Positions 6,194 to 11,607 of a stretch of 11,607 nt of DNA are shown one piece after another; position 1 is the first letter of the stretch; each line of letters opens with the position of its first letter. The notes below the pieces were generated by a model, which was not told where the DNA came from, did no database searches, and saw only the letters and a list, made by a program, of their open reading frames with translations. Made by a program: the position numbers and the translations under genes. The DNA comes from an uncultured Collinsella sp. (GTDB lineage Bacteria > Actinomycetota > Coriobacteriia > Coriobacteriales > Coriobacteriaceae): the NCBI GenBank assembly GCA_959605475.1, contig CAUHFS010000057.1:1-11607 (forward strand). Reading direction: 5' to 3'.

Positions 6194-6265
6194 GTTGATG
6201 GGTCAACAAATGAGGCACGCAGGGCCGGCGGTCGCTGGATACGGCTAAGATGTTTACCCGTTAGC
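6194..6265. promoter_or_regulatory. Candidate MarR-type operators ahead of the regulator gene
   Basis: Two inverted repeats lie upstream of the MarR gene: GTTGA-TGGG-TCAAC (6194-6207) and GCTAA-N12-TTAGC (6244-6265). MarR regulators usually bind 14-20 bp palindromes near their own promoter, so either could serve autoregulation. The arms are short, so chance occurrence is possible. A possible -10 TAAGAT occurs at 6246-6251; no good -35 was seen. Confidence 0.3.
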
Positions 6266-6294
6266 ATTATGCAAGCGAAAGGCGGTCGTCTCCC

Positions 6295-6744
6295 ATGCAG
6301 CAGAACGACGAGACACGTTTCGAGGACTTTGTCGGACTGATCAGCGGGCTCTACAAGGAGATCCAGCGCATTAAGACATCCGAGGGCGCAAGGCTGGGCC
6401 TCAAGGGCTCCGACGTTATGTGCCTGTACTATCTTGAGCGCAGCAAGGACGGCCTGACTGGTGCTGACCTGGCTCGCATGGCAGGCGTGACCCGTGCCGC
6501 CGTTTCGCGCACGCTCGCGCATCTGGAGGAGGGCGGTTACGTTGAGGTCGATGATTCGGGCGATGCCGCCGTTAAGTATCGTGCTCCGGTGCGCCTGACC
6601 GCTCTAGGCGGCGAGAGCATGAGCGAGGCGGACCGCATCATTCGCGAGGTGCTCGATACCACCGGTAAGGCTATGGGTGTGGAGCAGCGCGAGCAAATGT
6701 ATGCGTCGCTGCGCACGATTCTCAACACCTTGCGCGAGATCTAG
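6295..6744 (+). CDS. MarR-family transcriptional regulator
   Basis: A 149-residue winged helix-turn-helix protein, expected to act as a DNA-binding dimer in the cytosol. The N-terminal helix (residues 8-30) and the C-terminal helices from about 105 onward would form the dimer interface. The central LTGADLARMAGVTRAAVSR is the helix-turn-helix, followed by LAHLEEGGYVEV and the basic wing region to about residue 100. Length is typical of MarR. The start at 6295 has only a weak AAAGGCGG (6278-6285) ribosome binding site. DegV lies 119 bases downstream in the same direction with no obvious terminator between, so the two may be cotranscribed. The ligand and targets are unknown; two palindromes upstream may be its own sites. 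Confidence 0.88.
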   Translation: MQQNDETRFEDFVGLISGLYKEIQRIKTSEGARLGLKGSDVMCLYYLERSKDGLTGADLARMAGVTRAAVSRTLAHLEEGGYVEVDDSGDAAVKYRAPVRLTALGGESMSEADRIIREVLDTTGKAMGVEQREQMYASLRTILNTLREI

Positions 6745-6863
6745 AGCCGCGCTGGAGCTAGCTTTCAGCCAAGAACTGCATCGTCCCGTTTGAGCGCGTA
6801 CGCCGTGCCGGGACATTGCTGTCAAAATTCCCTGCGCGAGACCTGCGCAAGAAAGGATTCGCT

Positions 6864-7718
6864 ATGTCCGTCCGCATTATTACCGATTCCGCCAGCGATA
6901 TGTCGCCGGCGGAGCACCCCGCTCTGCGTGTTCTGCCGCTGTCCGTCACCTTTGGCACCGATGTGTATATGGATGGCGTCGACATCGATCACCAGCGCTT
7001 TTACGAGATGCTTGTGGAGCGCGACGAGCTGCCCAAGACCGGCCAGGTCAACCCGTACGCGTTTTCGCAGGCGATTGCCGAAGCACGTGAGGCCGGCGAC
7101 GAGGCTGTGATTATTACCGTGGGCGCTAAGCTATCAGGCACCAATCAGAGTGCCCGTACCGCACTTGCCGAGGCGCCAGGTGGCGACGTGTTCGTGGTAG
7201 ACAGCAACAACGTCACCCTGGGCGAGCGCGTCCTGGTCGAGTATGCGCTGCGCTTGGTGGACGAGGGCCGCAGTGCATCTCAGATCGCGGCGGCTGTCGA
7301 GGCCGTGCGCGACCGTGTGGTGGTTATCGGCCTGCTCGAGACGCTGGAGTACCTGGTGCGCGGCGGTCGTCTGTCTGCTGCGGCCGGCGCCGTGGGCACG
7401 CTGCTCAACGTGAAGCCCGTGGTGGCTGTCGAGGACGGTCTGATCGTGCAGCTGGGCAAGGCGCGCGGTTCCAAGAACGGCCGCAACCTGCTGAACCAAA
7501 AGGTCGAAAAGGCGGGCGGCATCGACTTTTCCATGCCGCTGGCGCTCGGCTATACGGGTCTTTCGGATGCGGTGCTCAAGAAGTATATCGAGGACAGCGC
7601 GGCACTGTGGGCTGGTCACACCGAGGGCGAACTGCCTGTCCACACCATTGGCGCCACCATCGGCACCCACGTAGGTCCCGGCGCCGTAGCCGTAGCCTTC
7701 TTCCAGCCCGTCAACTAA
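6864..7718 (+). CDS. DegV-family fatty-acid-binding protein
   Basis: A 284-residue protein of the DegV/EDD family. Members bind a fatty acid between two alpha/beta domains; some (FakB) present it to the fatty acid kinase FakA for phosphorylation. It starts with the typical beta strand and IITDSASD (residues 5-12), and carries the ligand-contacting LSGTNQSA (90-97) and the RGGRLS motif (166-171) followed by LLNVKPVV. ATG 6864 is preferred because GAAAGGA (6851-6857) lies six bases ahead; an in-frame ATG at 6816 lacks a comparable site. No FakA kinase is in the window, so the role in exogenous fatty acid use is inferred from family knowledge only. The gene ends just before a hairpin terminator. 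Confidence 0.93.
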   Translation: MSVRIITDSASDMSPAEHPALRVLPLSVTFGTDVYMDGVDIDHQRFYEMLVERDELPKTGQVNPYAFSQAIAEAREAGDEAVIITVGAKLSGTNQSARTALAEAPGGDVFVVDSNNVTLGERVLVEYALRLVDEGRSASQIAAAVEAVRDRVVVIGLLETLEYLVRGGRLSAAAGAVGTLLNVKPVVAVEDGLIVQLGKARGSKNGRNLLNQKVEKAGGIDFSMPLALGYTGLSDAVLKKYIEDSAALWAGHTEGELPVHTIGATIGTHVGPGAVAVAFFQPVN

Positions 7719-7729
7719 CCGACTTGCTA

Positions 7730-7770
7730 TAAACCACCACAAAGGGGACAGGCACCTTTGTGGTGGTTTA
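7730..7770. terminator. degV terminator; copy 3 of the hairpin family
   Basis: A 16-bp perfect stem pairs TAAACCACCACAAAGG (7730-7745) with its complement at 7755-7770, around loop GGACAGGCA. The loop and inner stem are identical to copy 1 downstream of pckA. It lies 11 bases after the DegV stop. The T tract is short (TTT). Confidence 0.8.
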
Positions 7771-7798
7771 GGCTATTCCGGGTGGAAGGGAGCGAGCA

Positions 7799-8119
7799 AT
7801 GGCGTCTGAGGGCTTTTTTGAGCGGGTGTACGAGGTGGTCGAGCAGATTCCCGAGGGGATGGTCGCCACCTACGGTCAGGTGGCGCTGCTCGCCGGTCGT
7901 CCGCGGAGTGCGCGGTACGTGGGGTATGCCCTGCATAGCAATCCGCGCCCTGGTCAGATTCCCTGCCATCGTGTGGTGTTTGCCGATGGCCGCATTTGCG
8001 AGGGCTTTGCGTTTGGCGGCCCCGATGCTCAACGTGAGCTTTTGCTAGGGGAGGGCGTGACGTTTGCCGATCCCAGGCACGTCGATCTGGGTGCCTGTCG
8101 TTGGCCTGCCGGGCTGTAG
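7799..8119 (+). CDS. Solo MGMT-type DNA-binding/alkyltransferase domain protein
   Basis: A 106-residue protein equal to the C-terminal DNA-binding domain of O6-methylguanine-DNA methyltransferase, without the N-terminal RNase H-like domain. It has the helix-turn-helix TYGQVALLAG and the arginine-finger-like ARYVGYALHSNP. The active-site motif IPCHRVV has Cys56, and a conserved Glu lies in LLLGEGV. Alkyltransferase-like proteins of this length usually carry Trp in place of the cysteine (PWHR). Here Cys is kept, so methyl transfer from DNA is possible rather than only lesion flagging. ATG 7799 has GGAAGGGAG (7784-7792) six bases ahead. It is flanked by copies 3 and 4 of the hairpin family, so it is a single-gene unit. 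Biochemical activity is inferred, not shown. Confidence 0.9.
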   Translation: MASEGFFERVYEVVEQIPEGMVATYGQVALLAGRPRSARYVGYALHSNPRPGQIPCHRVVFADGRICEGFAFGGPDAQRELLLGEGVTFADPRHVDLGACRWPAGL

Positions 8120-8134
8120 CGACTCGTTCGTGTC

Positions 8135-8175
8135 AAAACCACCACAAAGGCTCCTGTCCCCTTTGTGGTGGTTTT
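8135..8175. terminator. Terminator; copy 4 of the hairpin family
   Basis: A 16-bp perfect stem pairs AAAACCACCACAAAGG (8135-8150) with its complement at 8160-8175, around loop CTCCTGTCC. It ends in TTTT with AAAA at the other foot, so it can work on both strands. Its loop is in reverse orientation relative to copies 1 and 3. It lies 15 bases after the alkyltransferase gene. Confidence 0.85.
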
Positions 8176-8351
8176 AGTTTACCTGAGCTAACTTATGGAG
8201 AAGGTGTGGCGGCGTTTATTGTCGCTACAAAGTAAACCACGGCGAACTATATTGGTTTCAGCAACGGAGCAGGCAATAGGCGATGAAAAAGCCTGCCCTG
8301 TTGAGTTTGATTCGCATTCCTCCCCTCTGTGCGATTCAACGGTGTACTTCG
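8176..8351. other. Noncoding stretch with no recognisable gene
   Basis: This segment between two converging terminators is visibly richer in A and T than its neighbours. Short open frames on both strands lack ribosome binding sites and run into the terminator hairpin at 8352, so none is called. A 6-bp inverted repeat GCAGGC/GCCTGC (8269-8274 and 8291-8296) is the only structure noted. It may be decayed sequence. Confidence 0.5.
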
Positions 8352-8393
8352 GGAACAGGCCCGCTGGCAACTATCTGCCAGCGGGCCTGTTCC
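8352..8393 (-). terminator. Strong 18-bp hairpin downstream of trpS
   Basis: GGAACAGGCCCGCTGGCA (8352-8369) pairs perfectly with 8376-8393 around a 6-base loop. It lies about 50 bases past the trpS stop, where a terminator is expected. A modest T-rich run (TGTTT) follows on the plus strand but none on the minus strand. It may therefore act mainly as a stabilising 3' hairpin or also stop plus-strand readthrough. Confidence 0.75.
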
Positions 8394-8445
8394 TGTTTCG
8401 GTGAGGATTCAGCCTCACCGTCTATGTTGTGCGAAGGCGCTTTGC

Positions 8446-9495
8446 CTAGTACACCATGCCCATGGCGTCCTGAACCTCGGCCAGGGTCTGCTCGGCAATC
8501 TCGTTGGCGCGACGGTTGCCCTCGTGCAGCACGTCCTTCACATAGTCCAGATCGTTCTCATAGCGCTGACGACGCTCGCGGATCGGCGCGAAGTACTCGT
8601 TGACGGCCTCGGTCACGTACTTCTTGAGCTGGCCGGAGCCGCCCATGCCAATCTCCTCGGCAATCTCGACCTCGGAACGGCCGGTGCAGATGGCGGCGGT
8701 TGAAAGCAGGCCGGACACGCCGGGGCGATTCTCGGGATCGAACGTGATCATGCGCTCGGAGTCGGTCTGGCTCTTCTTGATGCGCTTGGCCGTCTCCTCG
8801 GCGGTCATCGAGATGTTAATGGCGTTGCCGTAGCTCTTGCTCATCTTGCGCCCGTCCAGGCCGGGCAGCAGCGGGCTCTCGGACAGCAGCGCGTCGACCT
8901 CGGGGAACACCTTGCCGTAACGGTTGTTAAAGCGGCGGGCGATGGTGCGGGTGAGCTCGATGTGCGGCAGCTGGTCGCGACCGACGGGCACCACATTGCC
9001 CTTGCAGAACAGGATGTCGCAGGCCTGGTGCACCGGGTAGGTGAGCAGAAGGCCGGTGAGCTCGTGGCCCGAGGCCTCCATCTCTGCCTTTACCGTGGGG
9101 TTGCGCGCCAGCTCGGCCTCAGACACCAGCGACAGGAACGGCAGCATGAGCTGGTTTGCGGCGGGTACGGCGGAGTGCGCGTAGATCATGGTCTTGTCGG
9201 GGTCGATGCCGCAGGCAAGGTAGTCCATGACCATGTTGTACACGTTGTCCTGGATGTGCTCGGTCGTATCGCGGTCAGTGATGACTTGGTAGTCGGCGAT
9301 GAGCACGTTGGTCTTGGCGCCCATGTTCTGCAGCTCAACACGGCCCTTGAGGGTGCCGAAGTAGTGACCCAGGTGCAGACGGCCGGTGGGGCGGTCGCCG
9401 GTGAGCATGGTGAACTTCTCGGGCGTTTTGGCCAGGCCCTCGCGAATGGCGTTGCTCTTTTGCAGCGCGACTTCGTAGCTGTTCTCGTTTGGCAT
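8446..9495 (-). CDS. trpS: Tryptophanyl-tRNA synthetase
   Basis: Cytosolic class I aminoacyl-tRNA synthetase that charges tRNA(Trp) with tryptophan using ATP. The protein is 349 residues. The Rossmann-fold N terminus has TGDRPTGRLHLGHYFG, with the HIGH-type signature HLGH at 41-44. The second class I signature KMSKS is at 217-221, followed by YGNAI. These, with DRPTG and length, match the TrpRS subtype common in Gram-positive bacteria and not TyrRS. ATG at 9495 is chosen over an in-frame ATG ten codons upstream because AGGAG (complement of 9501-9505) lies five bases ahead. The spacer to the upstream minus-strand transferase gene is 161 bases. No T-box or tryptophan attenuator could be made out there, and no good promoter. 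Confidence 0.96.
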   Translation of the reverse strand: MPNENSYEVALQKSNAIREGLAKTPEKFTMLTGDRPTGRLHLGHYFGTLKGRVELQNMGAKTNVLIADYQVITDRDTTEHIQDNVYNMVMDYLACGIDPDKTMIYAHSAVPAANQLMLPFLSLVSEAELARNPTVKAEMEASGHELTGLLLTYPVHQACDILFCKGNVVPVGRDQLPHIELTRTIARRFNNRYGKVFPEVDALLSESPLLPGLDGRKMSKSYGNAINISMTAEETAKRIKKSQTDSERMITFDPENRPGVSGLLSTAAICTGRSEVEIAEEIGMGGSGQLKKYVTEAVNEYFAPIRERRQRYENDLDYVKDVLHEGNRRANEIAEQTLAEVQDAMGMVY

Positions 9496-9656
9496 GATTG
9501 CTCCTAACGTATGTTCATGGGTCAAGATGATAACGCGTTTATTGGAGGGTCGGGGCGTAAGTACGCGAGGGGCGGGAGAGCGGCGGCATGTGCGATGGGC
9601 GCGGCGTGGCTGCGCGTTTGGCCGGCGGCGCCTGGGCGCAGCCTCGGCAGCTTACC

Positions 9657-10856
9657 CTAGCGCCTGTGGTGGCGCTCCTCCCTGCGTTCTTCTGCCGCCT
9701 GCTCCTCCTGCTTAAAGGCGGGATCGTCGGGGGTGACGAGCTCGTCCTCGTGCGTGCGCTTGTTGTAATGGTGGCGCAGCACGGGCTCAAACAGGTGCAG
9801 GTGCTTGGCAAAGGCCGCCGAGCCAATGGCGAGTACGGTAAAGATGAGCACGCGCATGGGCACCTCGACCTGGTTAATCGCGCCGGCGCCGGCCGAAAGC
9901 ATGATGCACCAGGCGTAGATGAGGAGCACTGCCTGCTTTTGGTTGTAGCCCTCTTGGATCAGGCGGTGGTGGATGTGGCCCTTGTCGGCCTGCCCGATGC
10001 TAATGTGGGCGCGCTTGCGGCGCACAATGGCGCTAAACGTGTCGATGATGGGCACGCCGGCAACGATGAGCGGGATGATAAGCGAGGTGAGCGCGGCGGT
10101 GCGGCTCACGTTGAGCAGCGAGATGGAGCCCAGTGCAAAGCCCAGAAGCAACGACCCCGAGTCGCCCAAGAAGATGCTTGCGGGGTTGAAGTTGTAGCGC
10201 AAAAAGGCCAGGCAAGCGCCAAAGAGCGCAATGGAGAGCGCGGCGGCGTCGATGCGGCCCGAGAGAACGGCCATCGAAAACATGGTGAACGACGCGATGC
10301 CGCAGATGCCCGTGGCCAAGCCGTCGAGGCCGTCGATGAGGTTAATGATGTTGGTGAATGCCACCAGATAGATCACGGTGATGGGGTAGGCGAGCCATCC
10401 GAGCATGATCTCGCCGGGGGCAAACGGGTTGACGATGACGCCGATCCGCAGGCCGCCGATACAGGCGATAAGCGCGGCGAGGACCTGTCCGGCTAGCTTT
10501 TGCTTGGGCTTGAGCTGGAAGACGTCGTCGATAGCGCCGGTCGCAAAGATGACGGTAAAAGAAAGCGCAAGTATGGGGTAGCTGATGTGCAGACGGGGGT
10601 GGGGCACCAAAACGGGCGGCCAACCCAGGTACCAGGTGCCTAGGATTTGCACAATACAGGCAACGACCAGGCCCAAAAACACCGCCGTTCCGCCCAAACG
10701 CGGGATGGGCTTGGTGTTGATGCGGCGCTTAGAAGGATAGTCGACGGCGTCGAGCTTAATTGCCAAGCGCTTGACCAGGGGCACCGTGAGGAAGGTCGTG
10801 ATAAAGGCCGCCGCTGCCACGCATAGATACGGTATGTAGCTCGGGGATGAAGCCAT
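9657..10856 (-). CDS. Undecaprenyl-phosphate sugar-1-phosphate transferase (WecA/TagO/MraY family)
   Basis: A polytopic inner-membrane enzyme of 399 residues. It would transfer GlcNAc-1-phosphate or a related sugar phosphate from a UDP-sugar to undecaprenyl phosphate, starting a cell-surface polymer. The family signatures are present in order: DDVFQLKPKQK beginning at D110-D111, the catalytic-loop NIINLIDGLDG (169-179), FLGDSGS (229-235) and the C-terminal KGHIHHRL (292-299). The last motif points to WecA/TagO rather than MraY. About ten membrane spans are seen. The C-terminal 35 residues or so are highly charged and rich in Glu and Arg, likely a cytoplasmic tail. ATG at 10856 is chosen because the first span follows closely; its ribosome binding site is weak (GGCGG, 11 bases away) and in-frame starts up to 10976 exist. 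A structured RNA lies upstream on the same strand. Confidence 0.92.
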   Translation of the reverse strand: MASSPSYIPYLCVAAAAFITTFLTVPLVKRLAIKLDAVDYPSKRRINTKPIPRLGGTAVFLGLVVACIVQILGTWYLGWPPVLVPHPRLHISYPILALSFTVIFATGAIDDVFQLKPKQKLAGQVLAALIACIGGLRIGVIVNPFAPGEIMLGWLAYPITVIYLVAFTNIINLIDGLDGLATGICGIASFTMFSMAVLSGRIDAAALSIALFGACLAFLRYNFNPASIFLGDSGSLLLGFALGSISLLNVSRTAALTSLIIPLIVAGVPIIDTFSAIVRRKRAHISIGQADKGHIHHRLIQEGYNQKQAVLLIYAWCIMLSAGAGAINQVEVPMRVLIFTVLAIGSAAFAKHLHLFEPVLRHHYNKRTHEDELVTPDDPAFKQEEQAAEERREERHHRR

Positions 10857-11084
10857 GAATCTAAAAACCGCCAAGCGTCGAAGGAAAAGGTCAAAGGTTG
10901 CTAAGCGCAAAGGGCATAGCCGAACCATGATACTCGACCAAGGGGGGTGCATGGAATTGCACGCAGCGATAATCACGCGCTTACCAGATATTGGGATGTT
11001 GTCGATGGATTGTCGGGATACCGGCGGGGATCCATATGGGCTGTAATGGTGGTTTTCGGCAAATAAAAACCACCCCCCACGTTA
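10857..11084 (-). other. Region upstream of the transferase gene
   Basis: About 230 bases with no convincing gene. It probably holds the promoter and leader of the minus-strand transferase gene; a TTTGACC -35-like motif occurs near 10890 without a matched -10. GGTGGTTTT (11048-11056) and AAAACCACC (11066-11074) form a 9-bp hairpin with no T tract on either strand. An upstream basic open frame on the plus strand is not supported. Confidence 0.5.
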
Positions 11085-11233
11085 CGAAAATGAACCCACC
11101 TAAAACAGGTGGGTGCCCTCATCGACTGTTCCAGCGTCCTTAACAACGAAGGATACCTGTACTAGGTACGACTGTGTGGGCTCCCTAAATAAACGCGACG
11201 GTTCACCCAGTTGCTCCGCGGGGGGCGGAATAC
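11085..11233 (-). ncRNA. Structured small RNA, candidate 6S RNA (SsrS)
   Basis: Read on the minus strand, a -10-like TATGAT (complement of 11238-11243) precedes about 150 bases of structured sequence ending at an intrinsic terminator. Outer bases TGAACC and GGTTCA can pair. Further in, GGGAGCCC pairs with GGGCACCC through seven base pairs and one A-A mismatch. Inner hairpins TACCT/AGGTA and TCCTT/AAGGA close the long arm. Between outer and inner stems is an asymmetric open region: an unpaired strand (GTCGCGTTTATTTA) faces a small hairpin (ACCT/AGGT). That closing stem, central bubble and long terminal arm are the 6S RNA plan, which mimics an open promoter to bind RNA polymerase. Length fits. 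A leader riboswitch for the downstream transferase gene is the main alternative. The identification rests on architecture only. Confidence 0.4.
11094..11114 (-). terminator. Intrinsic terminator of the minus-strand small RNA
   Basis: On the minus strand ACCCACCT, loop GTTTT and AGGTGGGT form an 8-bp GC-rich hairpin followed by the T-rich TCATTTTC. No such T tract exists on the plus strand, so it ends transcription coming from the right. It would release the small RNA about 240 bases before the transferase gene start. Confidence 0.6.
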
Positions 11234-11268
11234 CTACATCATAAAGCGGCACTTTATCGATTCCAGTC

Positions 11269-11297
11269 TTGACATTACAAAAATCGTGTCGGACGAT
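11269..11297 (+). promoter_or_regulatory. Putative promoter of the radical SAM gene
   Basis: A perfect -35 TTGACA (11269-11274) is followed after 17 bases by a weak -10 GACGAT (11292-11297). Transcription would begin near 11304, about 75 bases before the gene start. It diverges from the minus-strand RNA promoter region, sharing the same short AT-rich segment. Confidence 0.45.
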
Positions 11298-11380
11298 TAC
11301 GGCGCCTTGGGCTCGAGCCGTCTGTGCGGTTGGTCCCTTTACGTTTGAGCTGCTGAATCGTTGTTTTGGAGCATGTTTTT

Positions 11381-11607
11381 ATGCCGACGCCGTTGACCGA
11401 ACTTTTTTCGCCCGCCTGCCATTTGTGTCCGCGCCGTTGCGGTGCGGTGCGCGACGAGGGTGCGCACGGCGTATGCGGTGCCGATGACACGCTCAAGGTG
11501 GCCCGCGCGGCGCTTCATATGTGGGAGGAGCCGCCTATCTCGGGCGAGGCCGGTTCGGGCACGATCTTCTTTAGCGGCTGCTCGCTCAAATGTATCTATT
11601 GCCAGAA
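11381..11607 (+). CDS. Radical SAM protein, PflA/PflX-like (5' part only)
   Basis: Only the first 75 codons lie in the window. The protein starts with a cysteine-rich segment (C13, C16, C20, C32), including CHLCPRRCG and VCGADD. It continues with KVARAALHMWEEPPISG and SGTIFFSGC and reaches the radical SAM motif C67-x3-C71-x2-C74 (CSLKCIYC). This order matches the COG1313 family, uncharacterised relatives of pyruvate formate-lyase activating enzyme that bind a 4Fe-4S cluster and S-adenosylmethionine. The extra N-terminal cysteines could hold a second metal site. ATG 11381 has GGAG (11368-11371) nine bases ahead. The substrate is unknown, and no glycyl radical enzyme is in view. Confidence 0.9.
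   Translation, partial: MPTPLTELFSPACHLCPRRCGAVRDEGAHGVCGADDTLKVARAALHMWEEPPISGEAGSGTIFFSGCSLKCIYCQ

Noticed and set aside
8195..8404. 69-codon plus-strand frame
   Set aside because: It has no ribosome binding site, reads through an 18-bp terminator hairpin and has no recognisable motif.
10855..11046. 63-codon basic plus-strand frame starting on the transferase start codon
   Set aside because: The Lys/Arg content follows from the purine-rich leader on this strand. The start overlaps the opposite gene and the ribosome binding site is poor.
1..11607. CRISPR arrays, tRNA or rRNA genes, phage or toxin-antitoxin modules
   Set aside because: No regularly spaced direct repeats, no tRNA cloverleaf or T-arm sequence, no rRNA sequence and no related proteins were found.

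Overview
The window looks like chromosomal DNA of a GC-rich anaerobic actinobacterium of the class Coriobacteriia, most likely Collinsella or a close relative. This is inferred from codon use, from the gene set (lactate permease, ATP-type PEP carboxykinase, glycyl-radical-type activase homologue) and from intergenic hairpins of the CCACCACAAAGG...CCTTTGTGGTGG type that I associate with Collinsella genomes. No database search was possible.

Layout. Bases 1-99 are a short upstream stretch with a palindrome that may once have been the control region of the lactate permease gene. An IS110-family insertion sequence follows (about 100-1641). It has a long structured 5' noncoding end, then a DEDD/serine transposase (378-1535) and a short right end. 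The 5' noncoding RNA can be read as a bridge RNA: several of its loop segments match the element's own two ends and the right-hand flank, in the order expected of donor and target guides. The element sits directly in front of lctP (1686-3257). A three-unit palindromic array separates lctP from pckA (3509-5179).

Bases 5199-8175 hold short, separately terminated plus-strand units: a solo B3/4 tRNA-binding-domain protein behind a structured leader, a MarR regulator, a DegV-family lipid-binding protein and a solo alkyltransferase-domain protein. Four copies of one hairpin family act as punctuation here. The right half is minus strand: trpS (8446-9495) and a WecA/TagO-type polyprenyl-phosphate sugar-phosphate transferase (9657-10856). 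Upstream of these lies a structured minus-strand RNA with its own terminator (about 11085-11233) that resembles 6S RNA in architecture. The window ends inside a plus-strand radical SAM gene (11381 onward).

Functionally, lactate uptake (lctP) and PEP carboxykinase are neighbours in central carbon metabolism. The remaining genes look like unrelated housekeeping or accessory units rather than one pathway. The strongest candidate for something worth following is the IS110 bridge RNA and its readable guide loops. Next come the minus-strand structured RNA near 11.1-11.2 kb and the structured leader near 5.3 kb.
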